Positions 11,746 to 22,317 of a DNA stretch of 64,000 nt are shown here, piece by piece. Where the stretch lies: the NCBI GenBank assembly GCA_026225945.1, contig JAMJFZ010001797.1, positions 3,247,501 through 3,311,500 on the forward strand. The letters are read 5' to 3'. The notes beneath the pieces were generated by a model that was not told where the DNA came from, searched no databases, and saw only the letters and a program-made list of their open reading frames with translations. The position numbers and the translations under genes were made by a program. The stretch's first letter is position 1, and each line of letters starts with the position of its first letter. Origin of the DNA: Cricetomys ansorgei. Lineage: Eukaryota > Chordata > Mammalia > Rodentia > Nesomyidae.

Positions 11746-13110
11746 CGAAGGTAAAAAAATTTAAATGAATCTATAAGTTTAGTTTTGAAACTTGTGCTGG
11801 TAAATTCCCCCTCTCAAAATATAATTTCATTTTGAAGAAATGGAGAGCTAGACTATAGAGCAGCTCTGGTAACTTTGAAACAGAGCTAAGCCTTCTTCCG
11901 CCGGAGGGGAAGCCCTGGATGGTTTGTCAGAGGGTCCCCTGATGTAATTATCTAGATGGGATCTGCCTTGCCTGCAAGCTGCAATAGGGAATAATGATGA
12001 GCTATTTGTTCGAGGGCAAAACAAAGGAGTGAAATCCCTCAAATGCTTTTCATCTACAGCAGGATCATGCTCAGAGGGGGGGGATCCTGCTCCCTGGAGA
12101 GACGGTGGCAAGTCAGCAGACTTGGTTTTTGGTTTAGCACCTGCAGCAGCTGGACACTTCTGGTATCCACTCGACACCATGCAGTGCATGGGACAACCCT
12201 TGCACAGAGAAAGTTCCTCAACCCAAAACGTGAACGTGGCAAGGGAGGGAAACCTATCTAGAGGCAGGGATGCCCTAAGCAGATAAGAAATGGAAGCTGC
12301 GGGAAGCTGTCTTAGCAGGCCAAAGTGGCACCTACTAATGCCTATTACAGAAACGGTTTTTAAAGTCAAGTTGGAGGTCCCGGGCCATTTTCATGTCACA
12401 GCTCACTTTTGTTCTCTTCGCCTTGATCTGATAACATCTTTGGACTTTCTGAGATCACCATTTATAGGCTGACCCGTAGCCCAGAATAACCCAAAGAGGG
12501 AGACTTTCATCAGAACAGTGGCGTTATGCTTTACTGTGGGTCGTGGCTCATAATATTCAATTCAGCTAAGAGGGGAAGACACAAAACATTTGAGATGACT
12601 GGCAGGCAAGAACTCTAAATATGCTCCAGCACAAAAGGGGATTAAAATGTCACAGGAATTTTTTTCCCTGAAAATGGAATGGCTTATGAATGCTTCATTC
12701 TTTCTGGAACACTTAAAACACTATGTGCAGGCTGTCTGGGTTCACAAGGCAGGGGAAGGCCTTTCTTTTGTTCTATTGCTCAACACTAGAAGGCTTTCCC
12801 TGGTGTACTTGGGCCTGGGGGTGTTGAGAAGACGGGGAAGGTATTTCATTGACATGGTGAATCTGCATCCTGGGCATCCTTCCCTTTGGAAGAGAAAGAC
12901 AGGAGGGACTGATACTGGAACTGAGAGGAAGACCAGAGTGCTGGCTGTGGAGAGAACATCTGCCTAACAATTCAGTGTCATCCATTATGGAAAGCTTATG
13001 CGTCCAAGGCTCAGAGAAGCCAGCTCTCAGGATGATGGGGAATGCAGAGTGAATGCCGGGGAAGACGTGCTGAGTTGTCTCCCCAGGTACTGAAGTGGGC
13101 GTGTCACCTG
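11746..13110. other. Unannotated intronic stretch
   Basis: No repeat was recognised. Three overlapping frames near 11848-12369 on both strands appear to be chance. The right end leads into the DR5/GC-box block. Confidence 0.5.
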
Positions 13111-13144
13111 GGGCGGGGCTTGCGGTGACCTTGTGGTGACCTTG
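13111..13144 (-). promoter_or_regulatory. Perfect DR5 nuclear-receptor motif beside a GC box
   Basis: TGACCT at 13126-13131 and again at 13137-13142 with spacer TGTGG gives AGGTCA-N5-AGGTCA on the minus strand, the classical retinoic-acid-receptor/RXR DR5 layout with both half-sites at consensus. A GGGCGGGGC box lies just left (13111-13119), and a GGGCGTG lies at 13098. The block is inside the presumed Stard13 intron. Function is inferred from motif only. Confidence 0.5.
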
Positions 13145-13824
13145 TTTTGCCTTCTCTCTGGAGTCCAGTGTGCACAGACCTCACACTGAGCTCGCTGTGC
13201 CTCTGTGCTGCCGGCTGTGGTTTTCAGCCGTCTATTGGAACTGACCGACTAGGGCACTCAGGAACAACCAATGAGGTCTCTTTCCTGACAATCTGCAGAT
13301 GAACTTTCCGGGTGAGAAAACAATTACCTCCAAAATTAACAAGTAATTACCCGTCTGCTTGTCGCTGTAGGATAAGATTTTATAGCCCTGGCACACCACA
13401 CCCTGAGCCCCACCCACCCTCTGGCTCTGCTCGGCTCTCTGGTTTTCCAAGGTGATTTGTAAGTCCCATCTGGAAGGTCCTCCCCAGGCTTTAGCAGTCT
13501 TTACTACATCCACTGAGCACTGCACCGGTCCCCTGAGGAGCAAGAAAACCATGGCACACATCAAGAGGATGCAGCTCCCACACTGCCCAGGTTCAAGCGA
13601 GGAAAAACCATTTCCCTCTCTAAATTCTCACAGCTGAGGAAAGTTCCATAAGGAAATCAAGTCCTGTGACTGAGGACCTTCAAATGGGAGGGGCCCAAAA
13701 TCTGGTCCCATTGTTTCCTAGTGAAATCCCTAGGAAGTCACTGGGTTTCCTGTGGCCCAGCTCCCCAGCTTTTATAGGATTATAATATTCCTGTAAAACA
13801 GGGTCTCTCCACAGTGACACTTTG

Positions 13825-14335
13825 GGTGAGGGTGTGTGGGTGTGTGCATGTGTGTGTGTGGTGTGTGTATGTGTGTGTGGTGTGTGTGTGTGTATGTGTG
13901 TATATATATGCGTGTGGTGTGTGTGTGTGTATCTGTGTGTGTGTGTGTGGTGTATGTATGTGTATATGGTGTGTGTGTGTGTGTTGTGTGTGTGTTGTGT
14001 GTGTGTGTGTGTGGTATGTGTGGTGTGTGTGTGTGTGTGTGTGTGTGTTGTATGTGTGTGTGGTGTGTGTGTGGTGTGTATGTGTGTGTGTGTGTATGTG
14101 TGTATATATATATGCGTGTGGTGTGTGTTTGTATCTGTGTGTGTGTGTGTGTGGTGTATGTATGTGTATGTGGTGTGTGTGTGTGGTGTGTGTGTGTGTG
14201 TGTGGTATGTGTGGTGTGTGTGTATGGTGTGTATGTATGTGTGTGTATGTGGTGTGTGTGTGTGTGGTGTGTGTGTGTGTGTGTTGTGCGGTGTGTGTGT
14301 GTGTGTGTGGTGTGTAGTGTGTGTGTGTAGTGCAC
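13825..14335. repeat. Long TG-rich complex repeat with internal 200-bp duplication
   Basis: Half a kilobase is made of GT runs broken by GG, AT and TATATA. The landmark ATGCGTGTGG occurs at 13908 and 14112, and the landmark ATCTGTGTGTG at 13931 and 14133, so a block of about 202-204 bases is duplicated in tandem. Long open frames in all six frames here are repeat artefacts. Confidence 0.92.
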
Positions 14336-14861
14336 AGGGAATACAAAACATCACCCACCCAGAAACTTCACTTTTATTTTAAAACATTCAGGGAACAGCA
14401 AAGAAAACAGCTGTGGGTGAAATGAGAGACACCCAAGTATAAAACAGGAATTGTGACAAAAATGTGAGGCCCAAGTCTTCGACTTCTCCAGTCACAAGCC
14501 TTGCAGGTTTTAGGCTCTGCTTGGATCCTGGGCAGGGGCAGGGGCAGGGGCATGCTCTTCTAGTCTGTCATGGGTATGTGGGGGCTTAATGAGAAAATGT
14601 CTAACCAAGTGCACTGAAGCTGTCTGCAAGTGCTCACACAACCACAAAGAACCAGTGCCACGGACGGAGCCAGGGAACATGGAATGCCGGCCAGGCAGTT
14701 TCTTCACATCTGGGGCCAAAGTCACATCATGACTGGCACTCAATCCGATGAATCAGTCAGCCGCCAGCCATGTGCCCACAGGAGTGACATGGAGTCCAGA
14801 GCAATGGAATGTGTCAAACATGTCTTGTAGCTGTTATGACCTATGGTGATGGCCCCTTCTC

Positions 14862-15075
14862 TGGCTTTAGGGGAATACATTTCAGGACTGCCAGTGGATG
14901 CCCAAAACCATGGTGCGTACAGAAGGCTGGACATTTGTGTTTGCACTTAATAAAGTTTAATTTATAAATTAGTCACACTAATAAAATGGTGACACGGTCA
15001 TACATTGTAATAAAGAAGACTCGTGTGAATACAGGTTCTTTAATTTGTATCTCTCAAAGTATTCCATTTAATTCC
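14862..15075 (+). mobile_element. Tigger/MER2-type DNA transposon remnant
   Basis: GGGGAATACATTTCAGGACT, GCCAGTGGATGCCCAAAACC, AATAAAGTTTAATTTATAAA followed by TTAGTCACACTAATAAAATGG, and TGTAATAAAGAAGACTCGTG, match the interior of a pan-eutherian Tigger-class (TcMar) non-autonomous element whose hallmark is the line TAAAGTTTAATTTATAAATTA. The end inverted repeats are eroded. Confidence 0.7.
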
Positions 15076-15163
15076 CGTCCCTTTACCTAACAGAAACACT
15101 TTTTGGAGTTTGGCACATTTACACTGCCAGCATTGCATCACATTTTTCTTGTTACCAGGCCAC

Positions 15164-15376
15164 AGGTTGGAGGGACAACTCTGCGTTCTAAGAGCACTGG
15201 CTGCTCTTGCAGACGAGCCGGGTGAGGTTCCCAGCACCCATGTGGCAGTTCACAACCCTCTGTGACTCCAGTTCTAGGGGATCTGACGCCCTCTTCTGGC
15301 CTCCATGGGCACTGCAGACACATGGTGCACAGACATACATGTAGGCAAACACTCAGACATAAAATAAAAATACATG
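15164..15376 (+). repeat. B2/B3 SINE
   Basis: It reads AAGAGCACTGGCTGCTCTTG, CAGCACCCATGTGGCAGTTC, ATCTGACGCCCTCTTCTGGC and ends CATAAAATAAAAATAC. Confidence 0.9.
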
Positions 15377-15599
15377 TCTTTTAAATAGAAGAGAAAATGC
15401 TTTTTGAAAATAGTGTAATAACTGAGAGGCCATCCACTCGAGGACTAACAGTTGGGCATGGAGACACTGCACCGAGTCCCAGAAAGGACTGAGCAGGACA
15501 GCACAAGATTTTAACATGTTCCTCTGTGGTGCCCTCCTGGATTGCTGTGGGTCCAGAGAGCACCTGCAACCCAGTTCTCATCCTGAAGAGCTGGCCTGA

Positions 15600-15900
15600 G
15601 TTTGGCCCCTCCCCTCTGCACTGAGAGGCAAGCCACAGCAAAACTCCACCCCTTCGAGGGGTGGGCTACGATTCACAGAATTGTTTACCCAAGCGCCTAC
15701 CCCAGCGTCCTTGTTTTGACCAATGGCCTTACCTCTGAATACATAAGACCCTCCCTGGCCCCCAACCTGATAAATGTGCTACCTGAGCATTAAACTAGAG
15801 AGAACGCTCCTCTGATGGCATCTCCCCAAGAGTCTCTTGTCTCTGATCTCTCATTGACTCCGGGCTCCGATCAAAGGCAGATGGTTGTTGGGAGGGAAGG
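15600..15900 (+). repeat. Possible degenerate ERV LTR
   Basis: The order CCAAT-like (GACCAATGGCC near 15718), a TACATAAGACC TATA-like stretch, ATTAAAC as a weak polyadenylation signal and then AGAGTCTCTTGTCTCTGATC resembles the U3-R-U5 order of an endogenous retroviral LTR. No flanking internal region or target duplication was found. The part right of it belongs to an older MLT1 copy, so this may be an insertion into it. Confidence 0.4.
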
Positions 15901-15924
15901 AAACTTCAGAGGGTCCCAGGGCCT

Positions 15925-16085
15925 TGTCATCCCCACCTCCATGTCTTTCTAGATCAGGTGCCATGGAGAAGAGACCGGCCAGACACCATCTCTTCCAAAT
16001 TCCTGATCCACAGAACCTATGAGCTTAAGAGCATGGTTGTTTAATCCTACTAAGTTTGGGGTGGTTTCTCACGTCACTGGACACA
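15925..16085 (+). repeat. MLT1 (ERVL-MaLR) LTR 3' end
   Basis: CCTGATCCACAGAACCTATG, AGCTTAAGAGCATGGTTGTT and CTACTAAGTTTGGGGTGGTT match the conserved MLT1 terminus (ATGGTTGTTTTAAGCCACTAAGTTTTGGGG type). The copy is ancient and diverged. Confidence 0.75.
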
Positions 16086-17097
16086 CCTCCTGGAATTTGA
16101 TCACTGCTCGTGAAATGTGTTCCCAGAGAGCCTGCCTCGTCTGGGATGTAGCCGCTGCACATGCTCACACAGTCGACCCAGGGTGCGTAGAGGTGGTTCT
16201 TCACACATAGAAGGTGCCGAGGTTGTGGGGGTTTTCTTTTTGTTTCTCAAGTACAGGACAAGTTGGTGGCAGGAAAGAGGTTGAATTTCATCTGCCTTGA
16301 GTATAGAGAGCGCTCAGTGTGAGCCTTGAGAGAAACACGCCCTCACTTAAGACATGGGCCCTCAGCAGCAGGTTACTGGGCCAGGAGCACCCTGTTCCAG
16401 AGTATGACCTACAGTGGCCTCTAGCTCTTTCTTACTGAGAGAACTGAGTCGCAAGAGAATGTGACTGTGCCTGCCCGAGGCAGAAGAACCTCCAGGCCCT
16501 CACCGTGCTTGAGGGGGGTGGTGGGAAAAGCTGCTTTCAAAACAAGAGCAAAGAGCCAAGAGTGTTGAGAAAACAGTAACGTGTTGGAGATGCCGAAGTG
16601 CACAGTGGGTAATCTTCTGTGCGTTAACTGAACCTTTCGAATGCTCTAATATGCCCTCCTCTCCCTTGAAGAGCACAAACTTTGTCTCCCTTAAGGCTCT
16701 TTGGTCATCTCATTTAATTTGGATTTAACCTGAAGCTAGATTCGAAATACAAATTAAAATTCAGTTAGAGCAGTAAAATCTCATATTAGCAGCTCCTATA
16801 AAAATCCCTTATGAGTATCTTTCATTCTGCAGCAGCAGGCAGCTTGCCTGAGGCTAATATGTGCGATTTGGTACTTCATAAAATATTTAAACACCCTGAA
16901 ATGACTTCTCAAAGAGTGTACATTTGAAATTCTTCAGAAAATGCTGACTAACTGTTTGCAAATCGGTAAATGAGAACAGGTGTCCTTCAGGGGCATTTGT
17001 TTATTGGTGTATTTACAAATTAATCTTGTAATTCCCAGATATTTCAGATAAGCTGGGCCAATGTAACTGGTGTTTTGGCTTATTCCCATGCACACCT
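16086..17097. other. Unannotated, AT-rich right half
   Basis: 16700-16900 is AT-rich with TAAT-type and CTCCTATAAAAATCCC motifs and no visible repeat. It could be a conserved noncoding block, but this was not tested. Confidence 0.4.
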
Positions 17098-17307
17098 TAG
17101 ATTTATTTAACTTTATTTCTTGTGTAGCAGTATCTGCCGATATGTATGTGTGTGTACTGTGTGCATGTAATGCCCTTGAAGCCACAAGAGGGCGTCAGTC
17201 CCCCAGAGCTGAAGTTGTAAGCCACCATGTGGGTGCTGGGAACTGAACCCAGGTCCTCTGGAAGAGCAGCCAGTGCTCTTAACCGCTGGGCCGTCTCTCC
17301 AGCCCTG
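17098..17307 (-). repeat. B2/B3 SINE
   Basis: In reverse it shows GGGCTGGAGAGACGGCCCAG, AAGAGCACTGGCTGCTCTTC and CAGCACCCACATGGTGGCTT, with a TTTATTTAACTTTATTT tail on the plus strand. Confidence 0.92.
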
Positions 17308-17879
17308 TTTACTGCCATAGTTAAGATCTTATCTCTCACAGTGTCTGGGGGGGAATAGTAATGGATGGTCATGAGCAGTCATGGCTGTGGCCGTATGCAA
17401 TGGAAGAATGCAGGCTGTGGTCACATAGCCCAGGGCAACTCCTGGCGTTGCTGCTTGTTTGGACTTAACTTGACATGTTCCTTGAGCCTCCTCTCTGGAC
17501 CCCATTTCTTCATTTCCAATGAGACCACCCATACAACATGGTACAATGAGGACTACAGGGCATGGTTATTTACCGTGCTTAGACGGGGCCTTATGAAATA
17601 CATGCCCAGTTCATTGGACTTGACCATGTCATTTCCCTGTTCTTGAAGCCACCAATCTAAACTGAAGTCTTCCTGTTCCTTGTGTACTCAAGCGCTTTTA
17701 GTAGCTCCTGCTTATCAAGGCATTGTGGTCCACCCAGCCCTGCCGTGTATATTGCACTGAATTTAGTCCGTAGTCTAAATTTTACTCAAACTATACACCC
17801 TGGCTCATTCTGCTGTCCTACATCGGGTACTCCCTGTGATCTTTGACCAGTGTCAGCACGGCTATTTCCCGTAGCTCAG

Positions 17880-18160
17880 CCCTGTGACCTTTCCTCTTTA
17901 CCTCTCCATCATGGTGACGGTGCACACTTCTACCTCAACAGTACCCGTTGCGTTAACCCATTAGTCACCAGGAACCATATCCTCCCCTGAACTGTCTGTC
18001 CTCAGGACAGCTTCCATGTCTTATCTCGCTCGGGGGCAATCTCCTCAAGAGCAGTAATCCTGTTTATGAGATTGTTGCATCACACACAGCATCGGCAGCA
18101 TCTTGCACACAGTTAACTGAGGTCAAACGTCTTCTAAAATACTCGTGCTGAATATAAAAC
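17880..18160 (+). repeat. L2 LINE 3' region (diverged)
   Basis: CTGTCCTCAGGACAGCTTCC, CAAGAGCAGTAATCCTG and GCATCTTGCACACAGTTAAC followed by TACTCGTGCTGAAT follow the order of the L2 3' end (gagggcagg, cagtgcctggcacatag, tgttgaat). Identity is low. Confidence 0.45.
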
Positions 18161-18227
18161 AGGCTCTGAAGGCCAAGTGTGAAATGCTTGTTCTCGGGTG
18201 GCGAGGCTGAATTGAGATGCTCTAGAA

Positions 18228-18439
18228 GAGCAGTTCTCAACCTTAGGGTCTCGACCCTTTTGGGGGTCAAACAGCCCTTTCACAGAGATGGCCTAAGACC
18301 ATCTGCACATCAGATATTTAGATGACAATTCACAACAGCAGCAAATTAGTTATGAAGTAGCAATGAAAATAATTTTATGGTTGGGTATCACCCCAGTGTG
18401 AGGAGCAGGGTCACAGCATTAGGTGGGTGAGAATCACTG
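18228..18439 (-). mobile_element. URR1-type hAT-Charlie element with 8-bp TSD
   Basis: The inverted ends are GAGCAGTTCTCAACC and GGTGAGAATCACTG, and the body carries GGGTCTCGACCC, GGCCTAAGACCATCTGCACA and ATAATTTTATGGTTGGGTAT. It is flanked by CTCTAGAA (18220-18227) and GTCTAGAA (18440-18447), an 8-bp duplication matching 7 of 8 and centred on the TCTAGA target preferred by Charlie-type hAT elements. It is non-autonomous and carries no transposase. Confidence 0.9.
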
Positions 18440-18447
18440 GTCTAGAA

Positions 18448-20091
18448 ACTTCAACGATACAGCCTGGCTGGAGGAAATAGGCCACTGAGTGAAGGTTCTC
18501 AGTGACATCTTATCTCTGGGCCATCCCTGCGTTTCCCAGCTTCCTGGCTGGTATGAGCCGATGGGCTTTCCTTGGCCACAAGCTCCAGACATCAAGGCCC
18601 TGAAACAGGGGAGGCCAAGGCGATCGCACATCTACTAAGTTGTTTCTGTTGGATTTTTGTTTGCAGTGACGATAATTAATGCACACTCCGACAGCATAGA
18701 TGGTACGGAAATCAATTACGTTTAGTGCTGAAAGGTAGTGAGTGCTTCTTAATTGTTGCCCTAGTCACTGGAATCACTAAAATGCATCTGACAAGAAGTT
18801 AGCCACTGCTCTATCAATCCTAACCCTTCAGGGAGGGACGAACACGCTAGTTAACAGTGTCTGCAAAGAGGTGAGCCCGGAAGGGTGGGCTCTGATTCTT
18901 CAAGGAGACCGCTTTTTAAAGAAGGGGGGGGGCAGTCCATTTTTCCGGACTGGAGCCCAGTTATCTGGATCCCAAGGAGGACACACGGCCAAAGAATGGG
19001 ACATAATGTTCTGAAGCCTTAACCTGAGGATTCCCCTGACAGCGAGGAAGAGTCAGTCTGTCCGTGTCCTCTAGTAACAACAGCATGGATTCTTTCTGCA
19101 AAATGGCTGGGAGCTGAAGAAACCCAAGACAGCAGCGACAAGAGCAAGTGATCCACCGACAGCAGAGCTGTGAACTTGCCCTTGTGTCCTCGACTCGCTC
19201 TCCACGACCCACCATCTCCATCAGGGACACCGTGTGGAACCTGTCCCAGGTGCACCCTGCTAAACTGTGGTGCGGATGGGGTGCTGTTACACACCAAGGC
19301 ATCTGGCTCAAAGTAGGAATTTTATGAGCCATTTTGAGGGAGTGACTACTGACTATGCGCCCTATACAAAAATGGAAAGACAATAAACACACCCTATTTC
19401 TTTGTAAGCGAGCAGAGTGGGTTACAACACAGTCAATGTTTTGAGTTTAGCAGAACTTGGTAAACACAGAAGACTTAAAAGGCCTCCTTTGAAAGGAAGC
19501 CAAGGGGATTCTGGGCTTTGAAGATACGTTGTCAATGCTAGTAGGGCAATCTCTTGTATTTTAGCTGCAAACTTGAAGTGGGGTAAGGCACACTTTCTCT
19601 GCGTGATCTTCTAAACTATGTAGGTAAATATTTTAAGGAGTCAATGCTTCATTTGGGGAAGTTAGGCTTGACCTATGAACCGTTATCAAATGTTAAATAT
19701 TCTTCTGCTGTCTTCAAGCTAAAATTGAAGTTCAGCTCTGGACTTAACGTGGTTTGGCCTTGTTAGTTTAAGCACAAAATATGAGCTATTTTAATTATAG
19801 TTTGATAGTTAGGTACTGTCAGAGATAAATCCATTTGACTGGGAAACTCCTTGCTTAAAAATGCAATTTCTAAACTGCCCTGGTAGTTTTTTTTCCTTCC
19901 TCTGGGGATGTTTCATCTGGGTTAACTTTAGGTCTACTGTGACCGAGGTCCATAGTTCCCACTTTATGAACTTATGAACAGCCTGGCTTTGATCTGCTCG
20001 TAGCTAATCCACAGTACAATGGGCCTTGTAGCTTACTGTTAGTGTCGTGTTCTGTTTTCTTTCTACAGTTTAGTGTTAAAAGGTAGTGCGT
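18448..20091. other. Unannotated intronic stretch
   Basis: No repeat was recognised. 18660-18800 is rich in AATTA-type motifs, and 19440-19990 is AT-rich and of single-copy appearance. Confidence 0.45.
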
Positions 20092-20168
20092 GCAGGCACC
20101 ACTCTAAGCACTGTGTGTATGGGAATACTCGCAGGCACCACTCTAAGCACTGTGTGTATGGGAATATT
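20092..20168. repeat. Tandem duplication of 39 bp
   Basis: The segment GCAGGCACCACTCTAAGCAC ..GTATGGGAATA occurs at 20092 and 20131 almost unchanged (the difference falls near the unit end). It borders the MIR that follows. Confidence 0.9.
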
Positions 20169-20189
20169 CGTTCTCACCATTGCATGGAG

Positions 20190-20310
20190 TGGCCATAATT
20201 ATTCTTCTTTACAGTGTAGGCATGGAAACAAGCTTGCAGGAATCATGGGAGTTACCCAAGATCATTGATCTAGGAAGCCCTGAGACTTGGATTTGAACTT
20301 CTGTCTGGGC
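20190..20310 (-). repeat. MIR SINE
   Basis: TAATTATTCTTCTTTACAGT, GGCATGGAAACAAGCTTG, GTTACCCAAGATCATTGATC and TTGGATTTGAACTTCTGTCT follow the reverse-complement MIR order (atttacagatgaggaaac, aaggtcacacagct, ggatttgaacc). Confidence 0.7.
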
Positions 20311-20689
20311 AACAACATAGCCGTTGTTTTCTGCTACACATATTGTCTACAAACTAAAAATTTCGGAATAGAATCATCTTCTCAGAGCTGCATGAAGAAT
20401 CAAGGTTCTGAAGTCAAATCACCAACATCAATCACGAGCCTGCCAACTTATTTAAATGGCTACCCACCAGTCAGAGCCTGCCATGAAGAAGAGTGTTCTG
20501 CTAAGACAAAGGCTGTTGGGAAACCCAGAGGCCTCCTGTGTCTGTGTGGAAGTGGAAGGATGTTATTCTCATGCTTGAGAGGAGGGAAGTCCTAAGTCAG
20601 GGAAGTCTTAGGGCTCATGTTTGGTGGAATAAACAGTTTTGGCAAGCTACACGCTTAGGTATTCCCCTCCAAACTGTCTCCTTTTGTAA

Positions 20690-21080
20690 GATTTCACCAG
20701 ACCTCAGCAGGCCCTGAGACCTTAGCACAGCTGACTCCATGATGGAAGCGCTATCCAGGCTGTAAGACTCAGCACGTAGACAGCACTACCTGCCAAAACT
20801 AAAACAAAGGCCTCATCCATCAAAGTCCACACAGTTCTGGGAAAGTTTCAAACTGTACTAACCTTACTCCCTAGCTTCTGTAGTTCTGCTTCTGGCTAGC
20901 TGTTCTTGTTAACTAAAGTATGTCAACCCAGAATATGGTTTTTGTGCTTAAAAGCTCACCCTGAGAAAGGCTCCTGGCTACACTGGGATCCCGAGCCCTC
21001 CAGTGTAGTAGCCAGCCAGCTAGCAAAGACTTCCTATTGGCTTAAACCCGTGTCCGAGCAGTCTTCTCTGGTGAATACCC
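20690..21080 (+). repeat. Probable degenerate ERV LTR
   Basis: TGTGCTTAAAAGCTCACCCT provides a TATA-like AAAAG, followed by GGCTCCTGGCTACACTGGGA, CCTATTGGCTTAAACCCGTG and TCCGAGCAGTCTTCTCTGGT, the layout of a rodent ERV LTR (promoter, R, and a U5 ending in tct-ggtga). No internal gag-pol was seen, so it would be a solo copy. The family name is not certain. Confidence 0.5.
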
Positions 21081-22317
21081 CTCAACATTTCAGTCTTCAC
21101 GTTCTCCCTCCAGTTCCGCTCCATGCAGGCTCCGCAGCCTTTCCAAACCGTAAGCAGATGTGCAGAATGCTGAGTACTTTTCAAAGATTTCACTCCAGTC
21201 TCACTAAGTACCCCTCTCCTGAAATCCAACCAGCATAGGCATGCAAATATTTAAAGCAAACAAAATAAAGCTGATACCGAAGCTATCAAACAAAATCAGA
21301 GTACGTAACGGGAAGTGTCTATATGGTGAGTGCTCCCAGGCAGCACAGCGGGAAGGCAGCAGCCATCTCTCAGCGTGACCCCGGCCTCCCTGTCCCCTCA
21401 AAGTCCTACCTATGAGCTTAGAGCACGCCTGAAAGCCTCCAGCTCAGATAGCCACAGGGAGTAGCTAGCCTCACAGAATATTAGCCTTGGCCAGTAAGCT
21501 GGCCTTCATAAGCCCGAATGCCTGACATTTACCTCCCTTGGCCCTGTCACAGACCCTCAAGCTACAACACAATATCTTCCGCATCTAAAGGCTTTGCTTT
21601 GGTCATGGTTACAGGAAATTATTCATTAAGGATGACACAATGCTTAGTCAAGTCGAATACAAAATCATGTTCTTGACTTTTTAGAACTCATGAAAAACGA
21701 GGAAATTAGAGTTTGCAATGACCTTAATGAATGACACCGTTCCTCATAATACATCAAACCTATGAAACAATTTTAAAAGAAGCTGAGAATTAGTAGACTC
21801 GGGAACCAATTTAAAAAACCACGACGACAGTGGCCATTCTCCCAGGTCCTTGGGGAGAGCTGGGAATCATTATTTTTGGAAGAGAAACAAGCTTTGTGCT
21901 TAATCCAGGACAGCAAAAACATGGAGCCATGCTCCAGTGTTTGGGAACGTGCACACATCCACACAGCAGAAACCCTACCAGAGCCATTCCGGAGCTGGGG
22001 CAGAGCACATTTATCCCCCTCACTAATACTGCTGATGGGCAGGGCCAATGAACAAAAGACTAACAAGGCCCTGGGAGGCAGTGTGAAAGCATCGGGGTAC
22101 CGGGTACCGCCCCAGGACACTGGTGGCCCGGCCTCCCTCAGCCCCTCAGCCCGCCTCACAGGTAGGCTCCTTCTCTCCAGAATCAATCACCTTCCCAGCT
22201 CCTGTCACTCCTATGTTTCCAGATTCCTTTTCTGTCCTGTGGATGGCTCATGGCTGCCAGTAACTTGTGTTTAGTAGACAAGCCTTTGCTCCTTAAAAGT
22301 CCTTTTCCCTAAGTATT
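21081..22317. other. Unannotated stretch before the 21-bp array
   Basis: Nothing was recognised. Opposed frames at 21773-22186 and 21876-22274 cover the same bases and have no family signature. Confidence 0.5.

Noticed and set aside
13680..14382. Six overlapping long open frames (164-224 codons) rich in His-Thr or Val-Cys
   Set aside because: All arise from TG/CA repeats that lack stops in most frames. No start context, family or splice support.
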